From the NCBI GenBank assembly GCA_001247695.2, contig LGRX02034658.1, positions 1 to 64,000 of the forward strand: a DNA stretch of 64,000 nt, read 5' to 3'. How positions within the stretch are numbered: position 1 is the first letter of the stretch; each line of letters opens with the position of its first letter. Under the pieces are notes generated by a model that was not told where the DNA came from, ran no database searches, and worked only from the letters and a program-made list of their open reading frames with translations. This DNA is from Cymbomonas tetramitiformis. Its lineage: Eukaryota; Chlorophyta; Pyramimonadophyceae; Pyramimonadales; Pyramimonadaceae. Both the position numbers and the translations under genes were made by a program. Below, in pieces: positions 32,513 to 44,227 of this stretch.

Positions 32513-32860
32513 GTGCAAGACACAATGCACACTTTCTGGAACGAGGGCCCCTCTGAGAGTGCCAACATCTACAGCTACGGCCTCGGGTCTGAGCTTAATT
32601 GGATACGGAAAACGGAGACGCTGAGGTCTTACCCGCTGATGGTGCTTATCCTGAGCATGGTCATCGGCATTTGCGCCGGCGGGGTGTCCTGTTATGTAGT
32701 TTGGGCAAGGGCCATCTGGGCCTTCAACAAGCGCCATGCCTACCTCCTGCGGCAGCTCCGGTACGCGCACATGAAGCACAAGCTCGAAACGGAAGACAAA
32801 GCCCACTCCAAGAAGAAGAAGGTGGAACGCCGCAAGACTCATGTCACTGTCGTCTCCCAG
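32513..32860 (+). CDS. Giant gene exon: membrane span and basic tail
   Basis: GCCGCAG| then 116 codons ending CAG|GTGGGC, phase 0. Polar stretch (QDTMHTFWNEGPSESANIYS...), a clear transmembrane helix (MVLILSMVIGICAGGVSCYV V) and then strongly basic residues (NKRHAYLLRQLRY, HSKKKKVERRKTH), as expected on the cytoplasmic face. First exon after the Copia insertion. Confidence 0.65.
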
Positions 32861-32975
32861 GTGGGCGCGCCGCAGCGCTGCATAGCTGTGCCCTCGTTGT
32901 CACTTCACGCACCCTGCCGCCTCCCGTCAAAGTGTGAGGACGCTGGATGCACCCGGGGGGGTGGCTCTTGGCCAG

Positions 32976-33347
32976 GGTATTCTGTCGACAAGGGTGTCGA
33001 AGGTGCTCGTGGAGAACGCGCCCCCGGGGGTGAGCCAGCCATTCTCGCACAGCGCTTTCTTCCACACTGAGGTACTGGTGGAGTACTTGCGGCGCTCGTT
33101 CATGGACCCGCTGGAGCTCTTTATTTACAGCCTCCCACAGAAGGAGGGCTCCCAGGATGGGCTAATCACCGGCATGGATGACGCGCAGACGCTGGCGGAG
33201 GAGCAGGGCACTGATGACGGCGGCGGGGTGAGCCATATACAAGCAGCCAGAGAACGCGAGCTTAACTCTGTGCCGCTAAAACGTTTCAAGATGGAATTCA
33301 ACCGGTTCTGCGTGCAGCACGGCATCCTTCCCCGTGGCGAAATCCAG
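32976..33347 (+). CDS. Giant gene exon with F-N-x-F-C motif
   Basis: TGGCCAG| then 124 codons ending CAG|GTGGGG, phase 0. Includes FFHTEVLVEYLRRSFMDPLE, an acidic linker (EEQGTDDGGG) and FKMEFNRFCVQHGILPRGE. The F-N-x-F-C-x3-G-I pattern recurs in the next exon. Confidence 0.6.
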
Positions 33348-33529
33348 GTGGGGCATCCTCCTTTATCTGTTGCGGGTTTCCTCCCCCCTCGTCCACTGTA
33401 GTTCCTTCCTTTTTCCTTCCCCGCCAGCCTCTGTCGCGGCCTTGTTGTCTTCTTGTAGCTTCGTCTTGCTCATAACCTTCTGTTTCGTTAGCACGAGTCC
33501 ATAACAGTTGTCCGGTCCGCAATAACTTA

Positions 33530-33710
33530 GCGTGGAGACTATTAATCGGTCCGCCGCGTGCTGTAACGGCTTAGCGTGGAAACCATTTGATCGGCCGGGG
33601 GCGTGCTGTAACGGCTGAGCATGGTGACCATTTGATCGGCCGGGGGCGTGCTGTAACGGCTGAGCGTGGAGACCATTTGATCGTCCGGGGGCGTGCTGTA
33701 ACGGCAATGG
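33530..33710 (+). repeat. 45-bp minisatellite in intron
   Basis: About four units of CGTGCTGTAACGGCTTAGCG plus TGGAAACCATTTGATCGGCC plus GGGGG, ending next to the following acceptor. Confidence 0.85.
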
Positions 33711-33720
33711 GATCGAGCAG

Positions 33721-34149
33721 GACAAGAAGCTAATCCTGGAGCTTGCGGGGCTTGCCATAAAGCGGAACGTGTCCCAGGTTGACAGCTTTGTGTGCTTGGG
33801 ATGGCGCAACCTTCCCGCCGCCACCATGGATGCCATCGTTGCGGATGCTGCCAGCAGGACCAATCGGCTCACAGATACCATAACGCTGTTCCTGCAAACC
33901 AACTGCGTGGCAACAGGGCAGGAGACAGACGCTATTCCAGTGGTGGAGCTCTCTATGCGGTACAACGCCTTCTGCCACCGGATCGGGATCCCGCAGGACC
34001 AGCGCATGCAGATGGACAACAACACCCAGCAGATCCTGGCATTCGGCGCACAGCTGGTACCCCGTCAGGAGTCCCTGCTGGTGGAAGGACTCTATGTGGA
34101 CACCATCCAGGTCACCCGGGAGGTGCCCCTTGCGAAATCGTTGACCGCG
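33721..34149 (+). CDS. Giant gene exon, soluble loop
   Basis: GAGCAG| then 143 codons ending GCG|GTGAGT, phase 0. DKKLILELAGLAIKRNVSQV..., MRYNAFCHRIGIPQDQRMQM (second copy of the Y/F-N-x-F-C-x3-G-I motif), VEGLYVDTIQVTREV. Long and free of stops, with strong splice sites; one of the safest exons. Confidence 0.7.
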
Positions 34150-34549
34150 GTGAGTCCTCAAAGGGGAGCTCGTGCGCGCACCCCTCTGGTTGAGGGGCGC
34201 GCTTAGTGATGGATGATTCACGTGCCTCCTCCACAGGGAACCGCAGAATGAGAGCTTCATAGGTCATAGGTCATTGGAGGTAAGAGGGAACGAGCACCCC
34301 AGAGCAAGGGTTGGCAACTCGTCCAGTGTAGCGCCAAAACATGTTTGGTGTTTGACACATCACCCAATTTCACCCTGAATATGGAAAGCCTAATCGGAAC
34401 ACATGATTTTAGTTCAACACTCGACGAGTCTTCCCATAAAGCCCTGTTTTGGAGGCAGCCTCCGCTGGGTCATCTCCAAGTTGCCCACCTGAAAAGAAAA
34501 AGAAAAAGAAAAAACCACGCCCTTTGGGCACATGCACATATTGATTTAC

Positions 34550-36010
34550 CCGGCGTGCGGGGGGTTCTTCACGTCAGGTGGTGTTCTTCTTACTTCTTTT
34601 TCCCTTTGTTCCGCTCGCAGTTTTCGGTATAGTTGGTACATATTGTTGGCGCATGTTACCGTGAGGTCGTGTATTCTCCTGAGTGCTACCGTTGCCTCCA
34701 TTCTGCTCAGTCCTAGCGGTTCCAGTATTTGCATGTTGTGTTTGTACACCGTGCCTGTTCAAATACTAGGACATGAAGCTTGGTCTTGAATCCTTGCCCC
34801 TCAAATAGCCGCTTTAGGGGTGAGTATTTGGTGTATTTTTCCAGTAGCTTGCTCCCCCATCGTTCATCGGTTGTGTGCGCAATCTCTATGAGATGGAGTG
34901 TGATTACTCTCTTCGGGGCGTCTTTTTGTGTCAGTTCTTCCCCTTCCCTCATGCCTTCCGTTCCTTCTATGAGGACCATGTCGACATAGCTGGGGACCGT
35001 GTCCATGCCATTTCTGGACCCTGGGTGGTCCTTGCCGTCCGCTCTGCACTGTCCTCTTGTGAGAATATTGTATATGACTCTTGGTTTTGTTTCTTCTTCG
35101 TTCTTGCTGCCCACATATACGTGCACCTGGCATCCCCCTTTGCGGTGCTCTGATAGCATCTGTTTTATTAGTTCTGCCGCTGCGTCCGCCCTGCTTGTGG
35201 TAATGCCCGCATTCTTTTGTGCTTGCAGCCGCCCAGGGCGTGCTCTTCCCTCATAAGGAGGCCTTTGGCATATTCCGCTCCATGTTGTCCACACCCCTCA
35301 AGCGGGCACCTGCCTTCATTGTCTTCCTTTTGTTTTGTGGCATGTTTGTAGTCCTGGGCCGGTAGGACTCCGAATCTGCATTTGAGTATGGTCCTCGTTT
35401 CTGCGAAGGTTCCCCTTTTCCAGACTTTGTTGGACAGTTTGTGTAGCGTTTCGTCCCCTTTGAGGTGTTGTAGACTGGCATTAATCCACCCATCGCTTAT
35501 TTTGGTGAGGGTTGGGGCCGGTCCATTCTTCTTTTCCAGGGCTTGTTTCTTCTGTCCATTCTGTCTCCCTCGGTTGTGTTGTGTCTGCTTGCTCTTCCCG
35601 GCTCTCGAGTACCTCACACCAAGCTGCCTGGGCCTTTGTTTGTTGTTCCCGCATCTGCTCGAGCATTGTTGTCTCTTCGTTACTTTGTTGGGTTGTGACT
35701 GTTGTTCCATCATCTGCATGAGGAGGTGTTCCTCTTCCGCCATCGCTGCATCTGCTAGTTGTTGCTGGTTGGGTGGGCCGTCCTCCCTGTGTGCCTCCTC
35801 CTCCCCTGCCTGTTCTTCGGCTTGGTGGGTCTGGGGTGGCAGCTGTTGGCGTTCTCTTCTTTCTATTACGCCCCAGGTGTTGGGGTTTCCCTGCAGGCAT
35901 GTGAGTCTCCCCTTGAGTGTGTGGTTTTCCTGTTTGTGCAGCGTCCTTATCGTTTGTGTTATGTTTTTTTGCACCGCGTTTGCCTTTTAGGGTTACTTTT
36001 GCCTTTTAGG
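34550..36010 (-). mobile_element. LINE remnant (3' portion) in intron
   Basis: Two overlapping minus frames (35,974-35,168 and 35,294-34,713) read as the C-terminus of a LINE polyprotein: KCRFGVLPAQDYKHATKQKE, a CPLEGCG..H..GGCKH knuckle, then AAAELIKQML, VDMVLIEG, ITLHLIEIAHTTD and EKYTKYSPLKRLF, resembling a PD-(D/E)xK endonuclease tail. A frameshift near 35,230 separates the frames. It differs from the LINE at 38.6 kb. A 22-bp duplication (TTGCCTTTTAGGGTTACTTT) at 35,980-36,020 marks its 5' edge. No RT core remains. Confidence 0.55.
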
Positions 36011-36210
36011 GTTACTTTTGCCCACCTGTGTAGACGACAGCAGTAGAGAGCGCACGCCTCCGCGACTCCTGGACCACGTGGCGATATTTGCATGAGAGAT
36101 GGTCCAAGAAGGGAGCAGCTTCGAATGGAGCTTGCTCTATTATGCCTGACGTGTGCTCCTCTCTGCGCCTTCCTGCCTGGCCCATGCTCTGTGCTGCGGA
36201 TGTGGCACAG

Positions 36211-36294
36211 GAGCTGAAGGAGGGCATCAAGGTGGACTTCTCGATCGGCAACATTAAGAAGCAGATTAAGAATCAGGTCTTTTTGCGCGCTCAG
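36211..36294 (+). CDS. Giant gene short exon
   Basis: GTGGCACAG| then 28 codons (ELKEGIKVDFSIGNIKKQIK...) ending CAG|GTCAGC. An alternative donor six codons earlier is also phase 0. Amphipathic and lysine-rich. Confidence 0.5.
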
Positions 36295-36749
36295 GTCAGC
36301 ACCCCCCAGAATGTGCCCAAATAAAAGTACACCGAAAAACATGAAGTGGTAATGGATGGGGGATGGGTTGATTCCGGAACGCGCGCGAATAACCTCTGCA
36401 CGACCCTCCACCTGACTTGGTGGAGGCACCATGACTCCACATAGACCCTGCATGCCGTTAGCCGTGTTGAGCATACCCTAGCTATCGAGTGGTGTGACGC
36501 GTACAGTCATAGCGTGGTTGGCTATGATCAGTACATCCATACATCCATCCTGCATCGCATTTGTTCTGAGACGTGAGTGTTGGTAGCTCCTGAATGCCTC
36601 TCACATGCACTCCCCGTGGCAGTCGGACAATGGCGCAAGTCTATTCCAGGTATCCTGTGCGTGGGATAGCTCTCTCTTGATCAATCCCTTTATCTTGTGC
36701 TCACCCCTTCCTCTCCCACCAGTCTCTCCTCCGACAAACTCCCCCTGGC

Positions 36750-36968
36750 CTAAATGATGCTTCCGATTAGAAATCCTCCATGCGGCCCGTGCGAGAGAGG
36801 CAAACAGCATCCTGCAGATCATGTAGATTCCATTTGTCTTAAGCGCAGCTGGGAAGCTCCCCTTGGAGCAGTTTACACCGACCTTGCTGGGCCGCTCTTC
36901 GAGACCCCACAGGGACCCTCCGACTGCATGGAGGGCTCAGATAGCGTTCAGCGTCATTTTGCACTCTG
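36750..36968 (+). pseudogene. Copia integrase fragment
   Basis: A short frame reads CGPCERGKQHPADH... followed by LGAVYTDLAGPLFETPQG. This is the end of the copia GAG-pre-integrase zinc site (C-x2-C-x2-GKQH) and the first Asp of the integrase core (TDLAGP). It is not in frame with any neighbour and stops at 36,968. A relic of a different Copia insertion. Confidence 0.55.
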
Positions 36969-37021
36969 AGACTGCACACCCTTGCGATCATGGGGGGGGT
37001 TCCGATTGGTGGAATGCACAG

Positions 37022-37177
37022 TCTGCCATGGACAGGGTGATGGCTGGATGCTTCATGGAGCACGAATCCGGGCTGTACCGGCCGCGCATGCAGCTGCACC
37101 AGTGGGCTCACGTCGGGCTGAAGTGCATCTTCAGCCCATACAGTAAGCTGTGGGATCTAGTGCTGCCTGCTCTTCAG
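37022..37177 (+). CDS. Giant gene exon
   Basis: GCACAG| then 52 codons (SAMDRVMAGCFMEHESGLYR..., HVGLKCIFSPYSKLWDLVLP) ending CAG|GTGCGT, phase 0. Precedes the membrane exons. The words DRVM and KCIF occur again in the next exon. Confidence 0.6.
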
Positions 37178-37457
37178 GTGCGTGCTGCGCTTGTTCTCCC
37201 CTTAGGCTGGTCGAGCGCCCAGCTCCTGTACAGGAGACTGGGTGTCCAGGCCCCCATTCAAGCTGTTGTTCCTATGGACTTCCCCATCGTTGCTTCAACT
37301 CGACCTATCCTCAATCCGACGCAAGTGAGGGCATCCTATTCATGTCTCGGTGATATCCTGGGCAAAACGACTGCTTGTTTCTTGTATATGAGAAGTTTCT
37401 GATCTCGGACGTCTTTGGGGGTTGGATGGGGGTCGGACGGTGTTGATCCACCGGCAG

Positions 37458-37916
37458 GTTGGAGTGGTCTTCTTATTGCCTCTGCCGATGCTCATGATTG
37501 CCTTGTACGTACAGGCGTCGGATCGTGTGATGTACGCGTCTGACCCCGAGATCAACATTTTTGTGTGGTCTGACTGGACTTACCTGTGGACCTTAAGTGA
37601 TCAGACTGTGATGGCTGAAAAACTGAAGCACATGCGCCCCCTCGTGAAGTGTATTTTCTATATCATCCCCATCTACCTTATCATTGGACTGGCTGCCTTC
37701 GTTTGTCATGTCACGGGATTGCGCGCGTGGGATCCCGAGGTATTCGTCCAGCACAGCTACTTGAAGAGAATCGTCACGGGCACCTTCAATGGTGAGCGCC
37801 ACGCCAGCAACCCGGAACTGCTGAGATACATACTGGCCGAACAATGGCGCAGGCCGCACGAGGACCACTCAGATTTGCACCCCATTGGGAAGCGCATCAA
37901 TACTGCGCTCGATCTC
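37458..37916 (+). CDS. Giant gene exon with two membrane segments
   Basis: CCGGCAG| then 153 codons. A hydrophobic helix (VGVVFLLPLPMLMIALYV), a loop (SDRVMYASDPEINIFVWSDW), a second helix (CIFYIIPIYLIIGLAAFVC) and a soluble tail (NPELLRYILAEQWRRPHEDH...). End chosen at CTC|GTCAAC by phase. An alternative, stronger donor G|GTGAGC at 37,792 would break phase 0. Confidence 0.55.
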
Positions 37917-37984
37917 GTCAACCAATGCACCTTCTCCGTCCAGATTCATTGTTTCTATTTCTGCTTGCGGTCATTTGCGCACAG

Positions 37985-38048
37985 GCAGTGATTGACAGGC
38001 CTCCACCTGTGACAGCTAAATGGCCCCCCTACGCTCCGCCGCATTCAA
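37985..38048 (+). CDS. Giant gene small exon (tentative)
   Basis: A good pyrimidine tract and GCGCACAG| precede AVIDRPPPVTAKWPPYAPPH. The end at CAA|GTAGCC gives a phase-1 junction that fits the next exon. An end at 38,062 would be phase 0 but leaves no room for an intron. Confidence 0.4.
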
Positions 38049-38107
38049 GTAGCCTGCCACGTGTCTGACTGTCGGGAGGGCGGGTGGGCCGGGGATGGAT
38101 GGTGCAG

Positions 38108-38252
38108 CGCTCTGCCTCCTGACCCTCTTCACATACACATCATATCTCGGGATGCTGGCTGGGTGGCTCCTGCTCGGCGCGATTCTGAACCCTGACGCGT
38201 TCCTGCCCTATGGTGTTGCTGTGCTTACCACGTTGACCGTCGCCTACCAGAG
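38108..38252 (+). CDS. Giant gene exon with two membrane segments
   Basis: GGTGCAG| then LCLLTLFTYTSYLGMLAGWL, NPDAF and FLPYGVAVLTTLTVAY, two hydrophobic segments separated by a short polar turn. The 3' end near AG|GTGCCC is uncertain. This is the last membrane exon before the antisense LINE. Confidence 0.45.
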
Positions 38253-38644
38253 GTGCCCCAGCGTTGCCCCTCCTCAGCAGCCTGCAGGATGCCAGCTGGA
38301 CGCCTAGGGTGCCAGCTGGATGCCTAATGGTCGCCTAGCATGTCTAAGGCCGGACACTGGTGGGTTGTCTCAGAGCCAGATGGGCCCGGGTGTCCTTGGT
38401 GGCCTGACCTGGGGTCCCCAGCTGGCCGATCAACATCCCCATCGAATCGGGCCGCGCAGCACCCTGCCTCGTCAGGCCATGCACCATGTTGCATCGAACG
38501 AGGGTACGCACCCGAGCTGCATCTGTTGCAGGTTGTCCCTTAGGTGCCAACCAGGCATCTCGCCGCGTCCCATCACTGGGCTTGCAGCATCTGCGGGAGC
38601 GGCCACAGTGAGCAAAGCTTGCTCTACAAGCAGATCGGGAGTGT
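38253..38644. other. Intron remnant before LINE copy 2
   Basis: Contains short repeats GATGCCAGCTGGACGCCTAG. A frame ending LLYKQIGS just before the LINE 3' end could be an exon, but no consistent boundary was found. Confidence 0.3.
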
Positions 38645-38970
38645 TTCATTAAATGGCAATTTTAGAAAAGTGTTCAAAGGGTCTGATGGAAAGTCCAAAG
38701 AATCACCCTGACTAAAATGTTCAACAGAAGACACCTCTAACAAAGAGAAACCCAAGCTAACCAAGTCCTAACAAGAGCAACTTGAACAATTCTCGGAATG
38801 TCCCATCTAGAACAACATGAATCCGCCACATTCTGTCTCAATCTGTTTCATTCAATCTTGACTCTTCTCTTCTTCATGCGAACAAAATCTCTTCAAGCCA
38901 TCTCCCATCTTCAAAAGCTGCAATGCTTCTCCACCTGCAAAACAAAGACCAAAGCCCATCCACGCAGCAC

Positions 38971-39759
38971 TCACTGCGCAAAGTCCGCAAGAGCCCTGCT
39001 GTGCAATCCAAAGGCCTGAGCCCCGTGCAGCGCCACCATGATCTTCTGCCCCCAATACGACTTAAAACTCGGAGTAGACCACGTAGCCGAGATGAGTTCC
39101 GGCCCAAGCCGGTCTTGCCTTCCACCTGCGCACTCCTCAAGGAACTTCTTCGCCTGCTCTCCAAGGCCTCCAAAAGCCTCCACCGCAAATGGCACCAATC
39201 GATGCGGGGTGATATCCCCGTAGAGAGCCACCTTCCGCCGCTCCTCTACCGCCGCCGTATGCAACGGTGTCTGTGATGCCCCCCCCACGTGAGAGGGGGC
39301 ACAAGGGAACCCCACAACGACGTCGATGATAAGATGCCGTCCACGCCCATCGTAGTTGAGGACCGTGATGTCCGGCCTCCACCTCGGCGAATAACTGTGG
39401 TGGTATGCATGCGTCTTCTTCACGGAGGCGGGGTCAAACACCTTGCGCAACATCTCAACAAGCACGTCCTGCACCGCGTCGTGACGATATGTAAACATGC
39501 CCATGCGGTTGCACGCAACGTAGTGGTATCCAAATTCATCCACCACCCCACCACATCTGCACCGCCCAGTCCCAACGGCGGAGACCTCCCGGATAAGTGG
39601 GAGGGTGACACCAAGCTGGAGACACAAGGAGACCACCGATGCGACGGGCTTAAGGCGGAAGCCCCCCTCCGTGGGCAAGGCATTCAAGTGCCACATGGCC
39701 CCATCCCGAGAAAGGCTAAGCAGCCGCGCTCGGACGGATGAATTGGCTGCATCAAACAA
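38971..39759 (-). pseudogene. LINE endonuclease, copy 2
   Basis: 262 codons: CRCGGVVDEFGYHYVACN (zinc knuckle), RHDAVQDVLVEMLRKVF, RPDITVLNYDGRGRHLIIDV (PD..D endonuclease core), ending HSRALADFAQ. This C-terminus is intact here, unlike copy 1. It is separated from the RT frame by a 4-nt length difference near 39,785. Confidence 0.85.
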
Positions 39760-39799
39760 GCGAAACCAGTCGGAACCATGTTGTTAGATAGCTCCTTCT

Positions 39800-41220
39800 G
39801 ACTCGCCGGCCGAGTGTCGCCGAAACTCTCCCATCTTGGCGCTTCCTCCGGGACCTTGAGCGCCTCCGGCAGCACATGCCCCCTCGCCCTCGCCGCCAGC
39901 ACCGTCTCCCGCGCACCGCGCACAGCCCCCATCGCGGAGACCAAGCTCGCCACGAGGGGGTGTCCACCTGCATCTGTCCCCTCCGGCGCCCCAAGGTGCG
40001 GCAGCAACCCCCTGACCGCCGGGAACATCACCACAACACGCTTCCACACGTGCGCCCAAGAGCCCAGCCACCCTGCCGGCGCTAGCCGCTGAGCCGAAGT
40101 CAAGCCCAACCCCCCCCACCGGGTCGGCAACTGACTCAAAGCCACCGCCTCCTCACCAAGGGGGTAGGGGCTGCCCGCCACCTCCTGCAAGCACCGCTGA
40201 ATGCTCGTATCATGCTCAAGGCCCCCCCTCATCAACAGATGTGGCTGCACCCCCCGCACCAAGTGCATGAAGCGAGGGTGGGCACAATACCGAAGGAGGA
40301 GCAACTGGACCTGGGGATCATTCAATCTTGCCAACTTCGGAAGGATGGCCCCTGCCGTGCTAGCCATCACGAGACACTGGTCCGCAACCCAGGTCTCCGA
40401 GCCCACAGGAATCCCCAGCACCCGGATACCCTGGAGAGGCATCACAGCCCCGGGCATCGGCTCACCGCCGGCGTCCACCACATCCTGGAAGGCCTCACAC
40501 GCTCTTGACGGGCTGAAGACTGCACTCTTCCCCACATTCAACTCCGGTCCGATATCTGCAAGCAACGGCACGGCCGCGTCATACGCCTCCCGCACCCGCT
40601 CCGGCTCCCCCAAAATGTGAATGTCATCTAAGTAGGCAATGATGTATACCTCCGGGTGTGCCCGCAATACCTCCCGAAGCACTGGCTGCAAAGGTGCCGC
40701 CATGAAGAACGGACCGAGCGGGTCCCCCTGCTGAGTGCCCTCCGCCGAGCGAATCCACTCGAATCGTCCATCCGCCCCCCGCCAGCCAAGCCAAGGCTCA
40801 TGGCGGAAACAGCTCTCCGTCCGCCCCAACAGCTCCGGGAAGTCCTCGTACACTGCCCGATGAATCGCTCGCCTATGCACCGTGTTGAAGGCGTTCTTGC
40901 AGTCCAGTTGGAGGGTACACCACATGGGGAAAGCCCCCAGCAGTGCCTGCACCGAGTGAACGCACACCTCTGCACCTCCATGCACTCCGACCCCCACCTG
41001 GGCCGCCGACGAAGCCGCGCCCGCCTCCAGAGGTGCCCCAAAATGTGCCGCAAAGCGGGTCTTCATCCGCTTGCAAACCACCTTCCCAGCCAGCCTCCTA
41101 AGCACCTCGCCGCAAGCAATCGGGCGCACTCCACCCCCCGGCTTAAGGAGAGCCACCAATCGCGCCCCCATAATCCACGGCTGGACTTCTGCTGGAATCC
41201 TGTTGGACACAATCTGTTCA
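39800..41220 (-). pseudogene. LINE reverse transcriptase, copy 2
   Basis: An open frame from 41,210 covers the RT with the catalytic YLDD at about 40,623-40,634 and the thumb region (LPTRWGGLGLTSAQRL, VWKRVVVMFPAVRGLL). It joins the upstream frame across a one-base deletion near 41,235, where copy 1 has one more base. At its 3' end it loses frame just before the endonuclease. Confidence 0.85.
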
Positions 41221-41229
41221 CAGGCATGC

Positions 41230-44038
41230 TGAATGACAACACCCCATCTCCAGCACCGAAGACGGCGTCAAGGTGCTCAAACCGCAACTGAGAGCACCCA
41301 GGCCCTGAAGCCACCGGCATCCTCCGGCACTCCGCCTCCACCGCCGTCTCCTCAAGGACCAAAGGGGCTGCCTGAACGCTCGCCGGCAGCCCATCCCCAA
41401 CTGGGTGCAACACCCGCAAGACTTCGATGGTCTCGGGTGTCAGTGGGGCAAGGACCCCAGGATCAAGCCGCCGAATCACCTTCCCCAGCTGGCCCTCCTT
41501 CACGAGGCTAATGACATCGCTCATAACCCGCTCCTCAGAAGCACGAGCCGGCCATACCGGTGCCGACGGGACCGCCTCACTAGAAAGAGCCTCCCACTCC
41601 CCTGCTACCATCTTGGCAACCCTTCCCCGCACCAGCTCCGCAGGAATGGACTTCTTTCTGGCCCCCGGCGGTGGCACCAACAGCATCCGCGGCGCCACAC
41701 CCAGCAACCGCCAAAAGTCCTCACTGTCGCCATCGAGGCTCCGCAAAATCAACCGCATCACCCCCGCAAACTCATCCCTAGCCCGCTTCGGGACATGCCG
41801 AGCAGAGGAAAAGGGGCACGCAAAGACCTCCGAGAGCGGGAGGCCCCGAAGCCACTCCCACGACGCCTCAGGGATCACCGGGTCCACCGGCCGCTCCCGC
41901 CGCTGAGCCCCACCAGCTCCCGCTTCAGCCCCTGCCTCCTGCCTCCTGCGCGCACAAGTGCTATGATGGGCGGTCAGCTCAGCCCCACTGACATACGCAA
42001 CCTCACATGTGGGGCACGCCGCACACCCAAAGGCCGTGAGATCCAAACCCTGGTAATCTACCGGCTGATGCGCCCCCCTCAGGTTCCGAGCCATCGCCAC
42101 AGGATGCGCCCCCGTCCGCGCCGAGCACACGAGGCATCTGTAGGCGGGCTCATCATCCCCTGGCGGTGGGTCATGAGCACGGTCCGCCGCCGTCCGCCGC
42201 ACATGCCTCTGGACTGGTAAAACTCCGCTCCTGGTCACTCGCTGCGGCAACGCCCGCCCCACCCGCTGCCCCTGCTGACGAAGCCCCCCTCCCTGCAGTT
42301 GCTGTCCCCAATGCTCGCTCGGCTGCTGTTGTTGTTGCCGTTGTTGTTGTTGCTGGTGCTGCTCTCGTTGCTGCCGCTGCTGCTCTTGCTGCTCTTGCCG
42401 TCCTTGCCGTTGCTGCTGCTGCTGCTCATGTGACTGCTCCTCCTGCCACTGCTGCTGCCCCCCCTGCTGCTGCTGCTGTTGTCGTTGCTGTTGCACTTGT
42501 TTTTGTTGTCGCCCATGTTGCTGCTGCTGCTCTTCCCGCCCTTGCGACTGCGTTTGTCGTTGTGGCTGCCGACGTCGTCCCAGCCTCACAAGCGTCGGCG
42601 GCCGCACGCGACATGAAGGGCACGCAGCCCGCTCCAGCAACCACCTGGCCCCGCAAGTCTGATGCGTAAGGTGCCCACATGGCCACATCGAAAAGGCCTG
42701 CCCAACACGAAACTCCCCCAAGCATACGGAGCAGTCTCTACCACTCAGCTGCGGCATGCCACGAACATAACCAGGCCGATCCTCCACATCCCCCGCAGCC
42801 GCCGCATACTCCGCCATCACCACCTCAGCCGGCAACGCCGCTGCTGCCTCCGCAACCCCCACACCCGCGGCACCCTGAACATACTCCTCCACCAAAGCCT
42901 GAACAATCGGGACCGAAGAAAGAGGACCACCCTCCCCTCTCCTCCGATCAGCGTCGAAAACCGCCCGCAAAGAAGGCGTCATCAAGGCGCCTGCACTAAT
43001 CCGAAGGGTGGGCCACCCCCCCCCGTCCGAAAGAAAGGCCACACCACCCTGGGAGACGATCCTCTCCGGCCTCTCCAGGCCTCTATCAAGCGCCTCCAGC
43101 TCAAGCAGAGTGAGGTCGCGCCCCAAAGCATCCCGCTGAACCATGTGAGAGCCGCCAGCCTCCTGCCCCCGCAAAAAGGCCTCCAAGGCCGACGGACTAA
43201 GCAAGGCATGCTCCTCCACCTCATCTTCCCCCTGGATAGGAGCCGCACAGGCCTCAGGTGAGGGCCCACCCTCCAACTGGGCACCACCAACCTGCCCGGC
43301 GCCCCCTGCCTCCTCCGCCTCGACCACAGGGCCATCACAAGCCTCCGGAACTGCCGTCCTCACCTCCTCTGCAACCGTGGCTGCATCCCCCTCCCCCACC
43401 GTGGGAGGCTGATCGTCTCCGCGCGGAGCCACCTCAGGTCGCGGAGACCGGGAGCTGGCCGGCCTGCTAGCACCCCGGCCTCTCCGCCTCGATAACACCA
43501 ACTGCCCATCCTCCGAGAGGTACTCGACGTCCGGCCTGCAATTAGCAAGATGAATCGGCACGCATTCCCCATTGTCATCGAACTGCACACTGTGCTGCCC
43601 ATTCTCCGAGTGGAACTCCTTGACCACGCCAACTTGAGATCGCCGCCCGTGAAGATAGCAAATGCGCACCCGGTGTCCGACCAACTGGCCTCCACGTGGC
43701 CGGGTGTACCCGACACTCCCCATTGCCCCAGGCACCCTACCAGGCAGCTGCAAACCCTGCCGGGCCTCTGCCACCATGTTGGCCGCGAACAGCTGGACCT
43801 CCTGCCCCACCTGCCGGTCGAGCTCAAGCAGCTCCTCCTGCCGCCGACCTGAGAAATGGAACGGGTGAATCGCCTCCTCGAGGATGAAATCCGCCACCAC
43901 CTCCCAAGAGATCCCCGCCCCCCGGAAGACACGTGCCAACCTGTCCACAATCCTGGCCCACTCATCACTCCTTGGCAGATTGGGGAACGCCGAGCTCCAG
44001 AGCCCACCGCATCCAAGATCAGAGGACAGAAGACCCAA
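41230..44038 (-). pseudogene. LINE N-terminal region: Tudor-like, RING and C2H2 domains
   Basis: One long frame of about 930 codons. A Tudor-like segment (GHRVRICYLHGRRSQVGVV, QHSVQFDDNGECVPIHL; about 43,535-43,690) is followed by an acidic, Gly-rich linker. The RING finger (about 42,615-42,745) has C-x2-C-x12-C-x-H-x2-H-x2-C-x10-C-x2-C in CSVCLGEF...WPCGHLTHQTC...ACPSC. Next come a Gln-rich tract (42,300-42,560) and C2H2-like fingers (YRCLVCSARTGAHPVAM..., CPTCEVAYVSGAELTAHH; about 41,955-42,150) that in R2-like elements bind the target DNA. RING domains usually act as ubiquitin ligases. Their presence in a LINE is unusual. Confidence 0.75.
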
Positions 44039-44227
44039 GAGAAAGTGGCCGTCGAACCGTCATCCGCCACCACACCGGTAGGCGGCATGCTACACATGGA
44101 ATGCCCGCATCACTCCTCCTCCACTGGCCGGAAGAGCGGCCCAACATACAGCCGCCGCCCTATGTCTGGCGAGGGCCGGGGAGTGCCCGACACATCAGTG
44201 ACACCCATCCGGTGTACCTGCTCTGCA

